The position numbers and the translations under genes are program-made. A DNA stretch of 34,977 bases from contig NZ_JNWK01000070.1 in the NCBI RefSeq assembly GCF_000716445.1, positions 1 to 34,977 of the forward strand, given 5' to 3'. Source of the DNA: Streptomyces wedmorensis. GTDB lineage: Bacteria > Actinomycetota > Actinomycetes > Streptomycetales > Streptomycetaceae. Shown piece by piece: positions 8,617-16,836 of this stretch. Below the pieces are notes generated by a model. The model had not been told where the DNA came from. It ran no database searches and saw only the letters and a program-made list of their open reading frames with translations. Position 1 is the first letter of the stretch, and every line of letters begins with the position of its first letter.

Positions 8617-10224
8617 ATGGAGTTCGAAGCTCGCGCCCTGCGGCGCCTGCTCGCCGTCAGTACCAGTGCCGCCTTGCTCGCCGTGGCCTGCGCGACCGCC
8701 GCGGCCTCTGCCGCGCCCGCACCGCCGGGCGGCGGGGAAAGCCGCATCGTCGGCGCGGACCGTCCCGGCGCGGTCGAAGGCTCCTACATCGTCACCTTCA
8801 AGAATTCGGTCTCCTCGGCCGACGTGTCCGCCTCCGCCCGTGCTCTGGCCAAGCGGCACTCGGGCAGTCTGCGCTACACCTACACCACCGCCCTGCGCGG
8901 CTTCGCCGTCCGGATGTCGGAGAGCGAGGCCCAGGAACTGGCCGCCGATCCCACCGTGGCTCGCGTGGAGGCCGACGCCGTGGCGCACGCTGTCGACACC
9001 CAGCCCTCGCCGCCCTCCTGGGGCCTGGACCGCGTCGACCAGCGCAGCCTTCCCGTGGACAAGAGCTACACCTACGGGACCACCGCCTCCAACGTGAACG
9101 CGTACATCGTGGACACCGGCATCCGCATGAGCCACCGCGACTTCGGCAATCGCGCCGTCAGCGGCTACGACTTCATCGACAACGACTCCAACGCCTCCGA
9201 CTGTCAGGGACACGGCACCCACGTGGCGGGTACCGTGGGAGGCGGCTCCTACGGTGTCGCCAAGGGCGTCAAGCTGATCGGCGTCCGCGTGCTGAACTGT
9301 CAGGGCACCTCGGGCGACACCTGGGCCCCGGTCCTCGCGGGCATCGACTGGGTCACCAAGAACGCGGTCAAGCCGGCCGTGGCCAACATGAGCATCGGCG
9401 GCGGAAAGACCCAGTCGGTGAACGACGCGGTCGCGGCCTCCATAGCCTCCGGCGTCACCTGGGTCGTCGCGGCAGGCAACAACAACGCCGACTCGTGCTC
9501 CTACTCCCCGTCCTCCACCCCGTCGGCCATCACGGTCGGCGCCACCAACAGCCGCGATGCCCGGGCCACTGGCTGGTCCAACGGCCAGGGCTCCAACTAC
9601 GGTTCCTGCCTGGACGTCTTCGCCCCCGGCGACAGCATCGTCTCCACCTCCAACTCCAGTGACACCGCCTCCCAGACGATGAGCGGCACCTCCATGGCCT
9701 CCCCCCACGTCGCCGGCGCGGCCGCCCTGCTGCTCGCCGCCAACCCGACCTGGACCCCGGCCCAGGTCCGCGACAAGCTGGTCGCCGACGCCACACCCGA
9801 TAAGGTCACCGACGCCCGCACCGGCTCCCCCGACAAGCTCCTCTACACCGGCACCGGCGGCACCACCCCGCCGCCGACCGGCAAGAAGTTCGAGAACACC
9901 GACGACTACCAGATCCGCGACAACGCCACCGTAGACTCACCCCTCGCGGTCACCGGAGTCACCGGCAACGCCCCCTCGAACCTCGCCGTCACCGTCGACA
10001 TCCGCCACACCTACCGCGGCGACGTGAAGCTGGTACTGGTCGCCCCCGACGGCACCGCCTTCCTCCTCAAGGAATACAACTCCAACGACAGCGCCGACAA
10101 CATCCAGGGCACCTTCACCGTCAACGCCTCCGCCGAGTCCGCCGACGGCTCCTGGAAGCTCCGCGCCACCGACAACTGGACCAACGACACCGGCTACATC
10201 AACGCCTGGTCGCTCCAGTTCTGA
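8617..10224 (+). CDS. Secreted subtilisin-like protease with P domain
   Basis: A 535-aa secreted S8 serine protease. ATG 8617 is preceded by GAAGGAAG. Residues 1-33 are a Sec signal peptide. Residues about 55-127 are an I9-type propeptide (GSYIVTFKN ... VARVEADAVAHA), an intramolecular inhibitor and chaperone that is removed on maturation. The S8 catalytic domain spans about 133-412 with Asp166 (AYIVDTGIR), His199 (GHGTHVAG), Asn288 (AAGNNN, oxyanion hole) and Ser359 (GTSMASPHVAG). A Gly/Thr/Pro linker (TGTGGTTPPPTGK) leads to a P/homoB domain at about 424-535, which stabilises such proteases in many Streptomyces enzymes. It acts outside the cell on proteins. It is transcribed alone and converges on the streptogrisin A-like protease; the two are separated by strong hairpins. 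All key residues are present, so it should be active. Confidence 0.95.
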   Translation: MEFEARALRRLLAVSTSAALLAVACATAAASAAPAPPGGGESRIVGADRPGAVEGSYIVTFKNSVSSADVSASARALAKRHSGSLRYTYTTALRGFAVRMSESEAQELAADPTVARVEADAVAHAVDTQPSPPSWGLDRVDQRSLPVDKSYTYGTTASNVNAYIVDTGIRMSHRDFGNRAVSGYDFIDNDSNASDCQGHGTHVAGTVGGGSYGVAKGVKLIGVRVLNCQGTSGDTWAPVLAGIDWVTKNAVKPAVANMSIGGGKTQSVNDAVAASIASGVTWVVAAGNNNADSCSYSPSSTPSAITVGATNSRDARATGWSNGQGSNYGSCLDVFAPGDSIVSTSNSSDTASQTMSGTSMASPHVAGAAALLLAANPTWTPAQVRDKLVADATPDKVTDARTGSPDKLLYTGTGGTTPPPTGKKFENTDDYQIRDNATVDSPLAVTGVTGNAPSNLAVTVDIRHTYRGDVKLVLVAPDGTAFLLKEYNSNDSADNIQGTFTVNASAESADGSWKLRATDNWTNDTGYINAWSLQF

Positions 10225-10262
10225 CCCCGCCGCTTCCTGCGTGACGCGGGTCCCATGCCCAA

Positions 10263-10309
10263 GGGGCGGCCTCGTTCCCGGCGGAGTCCGCCGGGAACGA
10301 GGCCGTCCC
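10263..10309. terminator. Strong hairpin between convergent proteases
   Basis: An 18-bp perfect stem (CGGCCTCGTTCCCGGCGG and complement, 10267-10305) with a 3-nt loop, extended outward by G/C pairing, starts about 40 bp after the S8 stop. It very likely terminates the S8 gene and can act on the opposite strand too. Confidence 0.75.
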
Positions 10310-10324
10310 GCCGTTCACGACCGA

Positions 10325-10348
10325 GGCTCCTCCGTCGACGGAGGAGCC
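10325..10348. terminator. 24-nt palindrome, second terminator-like hairpin
   Basis: GGCTCCTCCGTCGACGGAGGAGCC is a perfect palindrome about 25 bp beyond the stop of the minus-strand protease. Next to the 10267-10305 hairpin it forms a two-hairpin barrier between the convergent genes. Confidence 0.55.
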
Positions 10349-10373
10349 CCTTGGGAGAGCGGTGGTTCGGAGA

Positions 10374-11285
10374 TCAGAAGACGCTGACGCCGTAGGCACT
10401 GAGGGCTTCGGTGACGGGCTGGAAGAAGGTGGTCCCTCCGCTGGAGCAGTTGCCGCTGCCGCCGGAGGTGAGGCCGAGGGCGGTGGTCCCGGAGAACATG
10501 GCGCCGCCGCTGTCGCCGGGCTCGGCGCAGACGTTGGTCTGGATGAGGCCGTAGACGATGTCGCCGTTGCCGTAGTTGACGGTGGCGTTGAGGCCTGTGA
10601 CGGTACCGCTGCGCAGGCCGGTGGTGCTGCCGCTGCGCTGGACGGACTGTCCCACGTAAGCGTTTCCGGCGCCGGTGATGTCACGGTAGCTGCCGTTGTA
10701 GAGATAGACGCGTCCGTCGGCTGCGGAGGCGTTGGAGTGACGGATGATGCCGTAGTCGTTGGTGGGGAAGCTGGTTCCGGCGCGCGTGCCGAGGACAGTG
10801 GTGTTGGCGGAGTTGGTGTACCAGGTGCTGCCGATGTTGGTGCAGTGTCCCGCCGTCAGGGCGTAGTAGGTGCTACCGCTGCGGACGTTGAACCCGAGCG
10901 AGCAGCGGCCGCCTCCGGCATAGATGGCCTGGCCGCCGGCGATGAGCTTGTTGATCTTCCCGGCGGTCCGCTCGATCTTCAGGTTCTTGGCGTTGTCGCC
11001 TGCCGCCTTGCGCAGGGTCGCGAGGTCAGCCTGGGAGACGGTGGAGTCGACGGTGACGACGACCTTTCCGGTGGCCTGGTCCGTGTACCAGGCGGAGCCG
11101 GCCACGTCGGCCTGAAGGACGGCGTTGCTGGTGGTGGCCAGTGTGGCGGCGGTGGCCCGCGCGGTGTCGGCCTCCTGCGCCGACGAGGTGGGGACGGTCA
11201 GGGCCGAGGCGGCCACGACGGCGCCGAGCACGGCGATCAGTCGGCTGCCTCGGGTGATCCTGACGCGACGGGTGGAACGGTTCAC
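10374..11285 (-). CDS. Streptogrisin A-like serine protease (S1E)
   Basis: A 303-aa preproprotein. The start is GTG 11285 ([10 protein letters not shown]) with CCGGAGGATGCA upstream; the longer frame adds about 60 residues with no family similarity. Residues 1-36 are a signal peptide. Residues 37-114 are the alpha-lytic/streptogrisin-type propeptide, needed for folding. The mature enzyme starts at [20 protein letters not shown] (about residue 115), and the catalytic triad is His147 (LTAGHC), Asp177 (NDYGIIRH) and Ser259 (PGDSGG). Cys pairs RC...HC and VC...NC match the two streptogrisin disulfides. Segments such as [30 protein letters not shown] and [12 protein letters not shown] resemble S. 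griseus protease A most closely among the SGP enzymes. It is secreted and active on extracellular protein. A possible -35 (TTGACA, minus) lies about 85 bp upstream. Confidence 0.95.
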   Translation of the reverse strand: MNRSTRRVRITRGSRLIAVLGAVVAASALTVPTSSAQEADTARATAATLATTSNAVLQADVAGSAWYTDQATGKVVVTVDSTVSQADLATLRKAAGDNAKNLKIERTAGKINKLIAGGQAIYAGGGRCSLGFNVRSGSTYYALTAGHCTNIGSTWYTNSANTTVLGTRAGTSFPTNDYGIIRHSNASAADGRVYLYNGSYRDITGAGNAYVGQSVQRSGSTTGLRSGTVTGLNATVNYGNGDIVYGLIQTNVCAEPGDSGGAMFSGTTALGLTSGGSGNCSSGGTTFFQPVTEALSAYGVSVF

Positions 11286-12080
11286 TGCATCCTCCGGTGG
11301 GGGTGGTGGGGCCGCCTGGGTGAGCGGCCCGGTGGAGCACGGATCGGCGACAGTAGCCGCCATGAACCTGTCAATTACTTGAAGGGAATCCTCAACCCCC
11401 CGCCGCGGTGCCGCAAGGCGCCCTTCCAGCCGCTCTACGCGCGTCCACACCCCAGGGAACATCCGACAAGATCAAACAAATCGGAACCCACCCTTTGCCA
11501 GGAATCTGAAAGTCCGTCAGTAAGTTGCAGAAGCCGATTGCTAACCGGAAGCCCACCTCCCAGTCCCATTCCGTCCCGGCCCGACTCGAACAGGTACGAA
11601 GGGTGGCCTTGCCGGCAGGTGGAGCCCGTTTCACCGCGCATCGAGATCGGGTTCCGAAAGAGTGCTGATGCAATCGCGGGGGCCCGATGGACAGGCTGCC
11701 GACGTCCTGCGTGATCTTCTTGAACTTGAGTGAAGGTTCCCTGTCCATGGCGTCCCACGTTGGCAGCAGCGCGGTTGGAACCACACGCGCGCATGGCAAT
11801 GGCGAGTTATCGCCCATTCTGCGGGGTGGCCGGATTCCGGCGCATCAGGGTGGGGCGTAGCCGAACTCCCGCCTCGGAGAAGGATGCTCACCTCACGTGC
11901 AGCGCGATGCCCACGGGCCTGGAACGGGCATGGCCGAAAGGGCGCTCCGAGGCGATCGTCACGACAGGGGCCAGTGGTCCGCACCTCCGGATAAGCCGAA
12001 CAGGAACAAACGACTCCGTACATCAACGCCCCACGCCCCACTCTCCGCGAGCAGAGCGGCGCAAAGCACCCCTCGAAGAG
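11286..12080. other. Long intergenic stretch upstream of protease
   Basis: About 795 bp, somewhat less GC-rich than its neighbours. The left part should hold the protease promoter: TTGACA on the minus strand at 11369-11374, with a weak TACTGT 13 nt further on. Frames exist on both strands but none has codon bias, a ribosome site or recognisable similarity, so I call no gene. The sequence is probably eroded DNA bordering the IS cluster to the right. Confidence 0.4.
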
Positions 12081-12081
12081 C

Positions 12082-12236
12082 CCTTACGAGCTGGTGCGCG
12101 ACAGAGGTTGAGGGGTGGCCGCGCGAGGACCGAACAAGATCGCCTTGCCGCACGTGCACGCCACCGGAGAAGAGGCTCGGCACGACCACCTATCGAAACG
12201 CATCACCGTCGAGCACCCGCTCGCCGACCACAAACT
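12082..12236 (+). mobile_element. HARBI1-like IS fragment with terminal motif
   Basis: It starts with the recurrent end motif TTACGAGCTGGTGCGCGAC, then continues on the plus strand into EEARHDHLSKRITVEHPLADHK, the same C-terminal transposase segment as at 1430-1500. Similarity stops abruptly at about 12232, where the next gene's upstream region begins. So only one end and about 25 recognisable transposase codons survive, and internal sequence has been lost between them. Confidence 0.6.
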
Positions 12237-12297
12237 TTGTGATTCTGCTGTGTGTGCCGGTAGGACGTTCCCACTGATCATCCATGTGGGGAAGTCC

Positions 12298-12735
12298 GTG
12301 CGCACGGCGCGACCACTGGTGCTCCTGGCGGCATTTGTCATGGCCGTTCTGGCAGGCACAGAACAGGCTGCACTCGCAGTGGACCACTGGGCCACCTCAA
12401 AGACCGGCCGTGGAGCCGGCGAACTGCCCGAGCAGGGCTGGGGAACAGCGCGCGGTCGGGGCCACAGCGCCTCCGGCGATGCCACCGACGCCACGGCGGG
12501 AGGGGGACGCAGCGGAGTGCTCAAGGCGCCGGGCGAACTCCGGCCGGACGGCGACACCGCGCACCAGCGGCTGGGCGGTGCGCCCAAGCGGCCGGCCAGG
12601 ACGCCGTTCGTCAAGGTTGCCACGCCCGCAACGCCGCAGCGCAAGAGTTTCGACACGAAGGCCAGCGCCGGGCTGCCCGCCGAGCGCGCCAGGCTGATGC
12701 CGATCTCGATTCTTGGTTCTGGCCGAGTTCCGTGA
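12298..12735 (+). pseudogene. N-terminal stub of RHS-type secreted protein
   Basis: It starts at GTG 12298 (or 12286) with a signal peptide: VRTARPLVLLAAFVMAVLAGTEQAALA. A low-complexity Gly/Ala/Arg/Pro linker follows, then a segment reading PFVKVATPATPQRKSFDTKASAGLPAERA. That order (signal, basic linker, 'GFDxKTSKELPxxRxRxxT'-like motif) is what one sees at the start of very large actinobacterial RHS/polymorphic-toxin proteins, normally more than 1500 aa. Here the frame is cut at about 12713, where the ISL3 element begins, and the last ten residues up to the stop at 12735 are IS-encoded. The family assignment rests on pattern, not on an unmistakable domain. The rest of the gene, including any toxin tip, is not in this window. 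Confidence 0.5.
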
Positions 12736-14321
12736 AATCGCAGGTCAAGAGTCGCATGAGGGAACGTGCCAGCAGGGCATGCCTCAGTGGTGGGGGTCTG
12801 TTCTCTGGATGATGTGCTGTTCCAGGACGTGGATGTGCGGTTGGAGGCCGTGGAGTTCACGGCTGAGGTGCTGGAGGTGGTAGCGGCGGCGTGCGGTCCG
12901 CCGCACAAGTGCCCGGGGTGCCGTGCCCGGGCTCGGCGGGTGCATTCCTGTTATGAGCGATCTCTTGCCGAGCGGCCCTTGTCTGGGAAGAAGCTGCTGG
13001 TCAGGCTGCGGGTCCGGCCGTTCTTCTGTGACCGGGCCGCGTGCCGACGCCGGACGTTCGTCGAACAGGTCAGCGGGCTGAGCGAACGGTATCGCCGCGC
13101 CAGTCTGGGTCTGAAGGCCTGGCTCTACCAGGTCGCGGTCGAGCTCGGTGGGCGGCCCGGCGAACGGCTGTGCCGCCGCATGCACCTCACCGCCGGACGA
13201 ACGCGACTGCTGGAGCTGCTGGTTCCTCCGCCGGTGCCGCAGCGAGCTCCGAGGGTTCTCGGTGTCGACGAGTTCGCCTTCCGCAGGGGCCGCGCCTACG
13301 GAACCATCCTCGTCGACGTGGAAGCCGGCCAGGTCGTGGATGTCCTGCCCGACCGTACCTCCGAGACCTTCGCCGCCTGGCTGCGCGAGCATCCAGACGC
13401 CGAGATCATCTGCCGCGACCGGGCCTCGGCCTACACCCGCGCAATCAAGGAAGCGGCGCCCGACGCCGTGGAAGTCACCGACCGCTGGCACCTGCTCCAA
13501 AACCTAGCCTCCGCAGTGGAGAAAACCTGCCACCAGCACCGCGCCTGCCTGCGTAAACGCGTCGACGAGGTGACAAGCCGCATCCCGGAGGCACCGCCGC
13601 TGATGCAGCTACCTCTCCACGAACTACCGCGAACGCCGATCATCGACCGGACCCGGCACCGCCACGCTGACGTCCAGAAGCTCGTCGCCGCAGGCTGGAC
13701 CATCAGCGCCATCGCCCGCCGCCTCCACCTCGACCGCAAGACCGTGCGGCGCTTCCGAGACACCGACCTCGACCAGCTCCTGGCCTCGGCAAACGAACGC
13801 CAGCCGGCCGGAGTCCTGGACCCGTTCAAGCCGTACCTGAACACCCGATTCACCGAAAGCCTCGGCCAGGTCAGCGGCAGCCACCTCTTCCTGGAAATCT
13901 GCGAACGCGGCTACCGCGGCAGCCGCCAGGTCGTCCGCAAACACCTCACCGCCCTCCGCGCCGGCCACACCGAACCCATCCGCGCCGACATCCCCAGCCC
14001 CCGCAAGATCACCAGCTGGATCATGCGACCAAGAGACAGCCTTCCACCCGAACTCGAACGCCGCCTCCTCGACGTTCGGATCGCCTGCCCCGACATCGCC
14101 CGAGCCTGCGACCTCGCCCACGCCTTCGCTGAGCTCCTCCGCCACCGACGCGGATTCCTACTGAACGAGTGGATCCGCCAGGCCGAGCAGGACGCCCCGA
14201 AGCCGATCAGCGGTTTCGCGGGATTCCTCCGACAGGACCTTGCCGCCGTCACTGCCGGCCTCACCCTCCACTGGAGCTCAGGCATCGTCGAAGGCCACGT
14301 CAACAGAGTAAAAACCCTTAA
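12714..14321 (+). mobile_element. ISL3-family element, right end lost
   Basis: The element begins near 12714 (GGTTCTGGCCGAGTTCCGTG probably belongs to its left end), disrupting the RHS-type gene. It contains the ISL3 transposase. Its right end, including the last transposase codons and the terminal repeat, is missing: at 14321 the sequence passes directly into the next IS5 element, and what follows that element is not ISL3 either. Confidence 0.75.
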
Positions 14322-14325
14322 CTGA
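12766..14325 (+). CDS. ISL3-family transposase, C-terminus clipped
   Basis: About 519 aa; GTG 12787 (VVGVCSLDDVLF) is an alternative start closer to the family. An N-terminal zinc-binding region has Cys pairs (HKCPGCRARARRVHSCYERS ... FFCDRAACRRRTF). The DDE core has Asp in VLGVDEFAFRRG, Asp in IICRDRASAYTRAI and Glu in SGIVEGHVNRVK. The long insertion with helix-turn-helix (WTISAIARRLHLDRKTVRRF) between the second and third catalytic residues is typical of ISL3. Normally about 20 residues (RQMFGRA...LLRKRVLL) follow the Glu helix. Here the frame ends at KTLN with a stop supplied by the inserted IS5 element. The catalytic residues are present, but without its right end the element cannot transpose itself. 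Confidence 0.9.
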   Translation: MPAGHASVVGVCSLDDVLFQDVDVRLEAVEFTAEVLEVVAAACGPPHKCPGCRARARRVHSCYERSLAERPLSGKKLLVRLRVRPFFCDRAACRRRTFVEQVSGLSERYRRASLGLKAWLYQVAVELGGRPGERLCRRMHLTAGRTRLLELLVPPPVPQRAPRVLGVDEFAFRRGRAYGTILVDVEAGQVVDVLPDRTSETFAAWLREHPDAEIICRDRASAYTRAIKEAAPDAVEVTDRWHLLQNLASAVEKTCHQHRACLRKRVDEVTSRIPEAPPLMQLPLHELPRTPIIDRTRHRHADVQKLVAAGWTISAIARRLHLDRKTVRRFRDTDLDQLLASANERQPAGVLDPFKPYLNTRFTESLGQVSGSHLFLEICERGYRGSRQVVRKHLTALRAGHTEPIRADIPSPRKITSWIMRPRDSLPPELERRLLDVRIACPDIARACDLAHAFAELLRHRRGFLLNEWIRQAEQDAPKPISGFAGFLRQDLAAVTAGLTLHWSSGIVEGHVNRVKTLN

Positions 14326-15209
14326 TCGTTTCAGAATGAGGTTCGTAGGCGCCTCAAGCAGATGATGCTGCAGGCGAGTTGAAGCAGGGCGAGGTGGAGA
14401 TCGGCACGTATCTCGTAGCGGATCCGCAGTCGTTTGAACCGGTGGAGCCAGGCGAAGGTCCGCTCGACGACCCAGCGGGTCTTGCCCAGGCCGGAGCCGT
14501 GTGGGACACCGCGTCGGGCGATCTTGGGTGTGATGCCGCGGGCCCTCAGGACGCGGCGGTACTTGTCGTAGTCGTAGCCGCGGTCGGCCGAACAGCCGGC
14601 CCGGCCGGTGCCGCGGCCGCCCGACCAGGCCGCGGATGCGAGGGATCGCGTCCAGCAGCGGCGTCAGCTGGGTGACGTCGTGCCTGTTTCCGCCGGTCAG
14701 AGTCACGGCAAGGGGAGTGCCATGCCAGTCGGTGATCAGGTGGTGCTTGCTGCCGGGCCGTGCGCGGTCGACCGGCGAAGGTCCGGTGTGAGCCCCCCTT
14801 TCAGCGCTCTGACGTGCGAGCCGTCGATCGCGCAGTCGTCCATGTCCAGCAGACCTGCCTTGCGCAGTTCGGCCAGGAGCACTTCGTGCAGGCGGGGCCA
14901 GACTCCGGCCTCGGTCCAGTCCCGCAGACGCCGCCAGGCCGTCACTCCGCTGCAGCCGGTTCGCTCGGCAGGCACGTCTCTCCAGCTGACGTTCTTGCGC
15001 AACACGTACACGATGCCCCGCAGGGCCGCACGGTCGTCCGCCGGCAACCGCCCCGGATAACGATGACGCCGCGGCGGCCGGGGCGGCAGCAGCGGAGCGA
15101 TACGTTCCCACAGGTCATCAGGCACAAGATCATCCGACACCCTCAACACTCTGCCGTCACCAAGCCCGACCGCCAACCCCCAGCAGCGAACTCATTCTGA
15201 AACGATCAG
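14322..15209. mobile_element. Complete-looking IS5-family element in TAA duplication
   Basis: An 888-bp element with perfect inverted ends (CTGATCGTTTCAGAATGAG at 14322-14340, complement at 15191-15209), flanked by TAA on both sides (14319-14321 and 15210-15212). A 3-bp TNA-type duplication is known for the IS427 group of IS5. Its transposase is on the minus strand. It is the youngest insertion in this nest, because both ends and the target duplication are intact. Confidence 0.88.
14331..15140 (-). pseudogene. IS5/IS427-type transposase in two frames plus extra shift
   Basis: The first frame starts at GTG 15140 (VSDDLVPDDLWERIAPLLPPRPPRR; TTG 15176 is possible). It runs through NVSWRDVP, GVTAWRRLRDWTEAGVW and DDCAIDGSHVRALKGG (first Asp). 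At the run AAAGGGGGG (about 14795) the family sequence moves to the -1 frame (AHTGPSPVDRARPGSKHHLITDWHGTPLAVTLTGGNRHDVTQL), the known orfA/orfB layout of this group and probably programmed frameshifting. A further extra G at about 14597 (CTGTTCGGCC) breaks the second frame just before the ADRGYDYDK segment with the second Asp. The third frame then encodes the Glu motif (WVVERTFAW) and ends LRRLRTSF at 14331, inside the terminal repeat. If the extra G is real, this copy is inactive. Confidence 0.8.
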
Positions 15210-15231
15210 TAAGAGGGCATCTGATCAACGT

Positions 15232-15418
15232 TCACGTTGATGTGAGCGGGATGCCCGTTTCGATTCGCCAGGTTGGTGTGGATTCTCCGGTGAGTTCGCG
15301 GCTCATTTTGTTAGCCATCGCCCAGTGGATCATTGTTCGGGATCTTTGCGGCAGGGCCTCGTAGTCACGCGCGAGGCGGCGGTGCTGCATGAGTCAGCCG
15401 AAGGTCCGCTCGATCACC
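15232..15418 (-). pseudogene. C-terminal part of split IS5 transposase
   Basis: Minus-strand reading: QWVIERTFG, stop, LMQHRRLARDYEALPQRSRTMIHWAMANKMSRELTGESTP, ending at 15232. This is the catalytic-Glu helix and C-terminus of the transposase whose front part is at 16042-16708. The Trp normally following FG is a TGA stop, an additional defect beyond the insertion. Confidence 0.85.
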
Positions 15419-15554
15419 CACTGATGGCGCTCTTTAAACCTCCCCCGAGGCCGCGCGGCCCACCATCCCTGCAGCAAGTCCTGACGTCATCCCCATGCGT
15501 CGCAGCTAAGCAAACGCACGTCACTGACCTTGTCGACCCCAGGCGGCGGCAGGG

Positions 15555-15914
15555 TCAGTCGGCGTTTTCGAACGAGGCACCGATGTTGTTCCACATGAAG
15601 GCGTCCTTCCAATCCGGGCGCCCCTTGGCCCAGCCTCTCAGGGCGACGATCACCTTCTCCTGGGAGATCGTCCGGGTCTGGTAGTGCTCTGCCGCCGTCC
15701 CGTCACGGAACTCCAGCTGATAGGTGTTGTCATCCCTCAGCCACACCTGCACATACCAATCACCGGCCGCCTCATCGTCGACACGCTCGACGATCACGAA
15801 GGCGTTGCCCCGCCCGAGGTTCGCCACCATCCGGCTCAAGGCCGTGGGCCCCGGACTCCTCACCTGACGACCGTGCTCGTCTCTCGCTTGCAGCATGGCC
15901 AGATCATCCCCCAC
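15555..15914 (-). CDS. Small immunity-like protein in an inserted cassette
   Basis: About 119 aa from GTG 15914. ATG 15896 (MLQARDEHGRQ) is as likely, because GGGGGA precedes it. Body: a helix, then PTALSRMVANLGRGNAFVIVERVDD, beta-rich DWYVQVWLRDDNTYQLEFRDGTAAEHYQT, and a helix-plus-Trp C-terminus EKVIVALRGWAKGRPDWKDAFMWNNIG. There is no signal peptide or membrane segment; it is acidic and cytoplasmic. I recall this pattern from families of small Streptomyces proteins found beside RHS/polymorphic toxins, where they serve as immunity proteins, but I cannot name the family. The open frame is clean and codon use matches the host, in contrast to the broken transposase around it. It is on the opposite strand to the RHS stub 2.8 kb away, so a former toxin-immunity link is only a suggestion. 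Confidence 0.65.
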   Translation of the reverse strand: MGDDLAMLQARDEHGRQVRSPGPTALSRMVANLGRGNAFVIVERVDDEAAGDWYVQVWLRDDNTYQLEFRDGTAAEHYQTRTISQEKVIVALRGWAKGRPDWKDAFMWNNIGASFENAD

Positions 15915-15971
15915 AGCTCTGACACCAGTCGAAGAGCAACTACGTCACGCCGGCTCTCCGCTCCCCACGTT

Positions 15972-16004
15972 CCCCAGTTGGTTCACTCCGTGAACCAACT
16001 GGGG
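15972..16004. terminator. 15-bp perfect hairpin at cassette edge
   Basis: CCCCAGTTGGTTCAC pairs perfectly with GTGAACCAACTGGGG across a 3-nt loop. It lies 58 bp upstream of the small gene at 15555-15914 and 37 bp from the cassette's right junction. It could be the terminator of a lost upstream gene, an operator, or a structural feature of the mobile cassette. No T-run is present on either strand. Confidence 0.5.
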
Positions 16005-16041
16005 CGAAGAGTAGCTCTGAGGAAAATTCGGGATCGGCATC

Positions 16042-16708
16042 ACCACCGCTTGGGGAGCGGCTGGAAGCCCTTCTCTTTGGGTCGCTGTACCACCTCCACG
16101 TCGATGCCGATGTGGGCGCCGTGCTGGATGACGCTGGTCTGGTAGCCGCCGTCGGCCCAGATCTTGGTCACGCTCGGATGGGCCTCGGCCAGCTCGGTCA
16201 GAGCCTGCTTGCCGCCGGCGGAGTCATGGACGGATGCGGCGGTGACCAGGACGGTCAGGACCAGTCCGAGGGTGTCGGTGATCAGGTGGCGCTTGCGCCC
16301 TTTGATCTTCTTGCCGGCGTCGATGCCCTGACTCGCCTCGGCGATATTGCCCGAGGTCTTCACGCTCTGCGCGTCCACCACGGCCGCGGACGGCTCCGCC
16401 GTTCGGTCGTTCGCCCGGCGGGTCCTGTCCCGCAACAAATCGTGGACCTGCTCGGTGGTTCCGTCCGCCTCCCACTTGGCGTAGTAGTCGTAGACCGTCT
16501 TGAACGGCGGGAAGTCGTGGGGCAGGTACTCCCACGGGATCCCGGTGCGGTTGACGTAGAGGATCGCGTTCACGATCTCTCTCAGGTCGTGAACACGTGC
16601 CGCCGCCCCGGGCCCCGAGCGGGCGGCCCGCCAGACGGCGAACACGGGCTCGATCAACGCCCAGCGGGCATCGGAGACGTCACTGCGATACGCCCGTCGA
16701 GAGGTCAT
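16042..16708 (-). pseudogene. N-terminal part of split IS5 transposase
   Basis: It starts MTSRRAYRSDVSDARWALIEPVFAVW, then VHDLREIVNAILYVNRTGIPWEYLPHDFPPFKTVYDYY, AAVVDAQSVKTSGNIA (first Asp) and KIWADGGYQTSV (second Asp). It ends QPLPKRW followed by TGA, exactly where the inserted cassette begins. It belongs to the same subfamily as the element at 2342-3476 but has different ends and is clearly diverged. Confidence 0.88.
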
Positions 16709-16836
16709 GCCCCGGACAACGAGCACTACGGCCTGCGGTCACAAGACCATCCCAAAACACCAACTACCTAGATCAGATGCTCTCTTACAGGACGCGGTCA
16801 CGCCGACCTGACTCTTCACCTAACTGAAGGAGAGCG

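Larger units (their letters stand above)
15210..16787. mobile_element. IS5-family element split by a 0.6-kb insert
   Basis: Inverted ends TAAGAGGGCATCTGATC (15210-15226) and GATCAGATGCTCTCTTA (16771-16787) match at 16 of 17 positions. Between them is one IS5 transposase gene in two halves: N-terminal half at 16042-16708, C-terminal half at 15232-15418. The halves meet at the same codon (the Trp before V-[VI]-E-R-T) and are separated by about 626 bp bearing an unrelated gene. ATCACC occurs at both junctions (15413-15418 and 16039-16044), as expected for a target duplication. Confidence 0.8.

Noticed and set aside
8137..9708. 523-aa minus-strand open frame opposite the S8 protease
   Set aside because: It is the antisense shadow of a certain gene, with Gly/Val/Ala-rich sequence without domains; long antisense frames are expected at this G+C.
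10362..11714. 450-aa plus-strand frame opposite the streptogrisin-like gene
   Set aside because: Low-complexity Gly/Val/Asp shadow; the minus strand has the complete catalytic triad and signal peptide.
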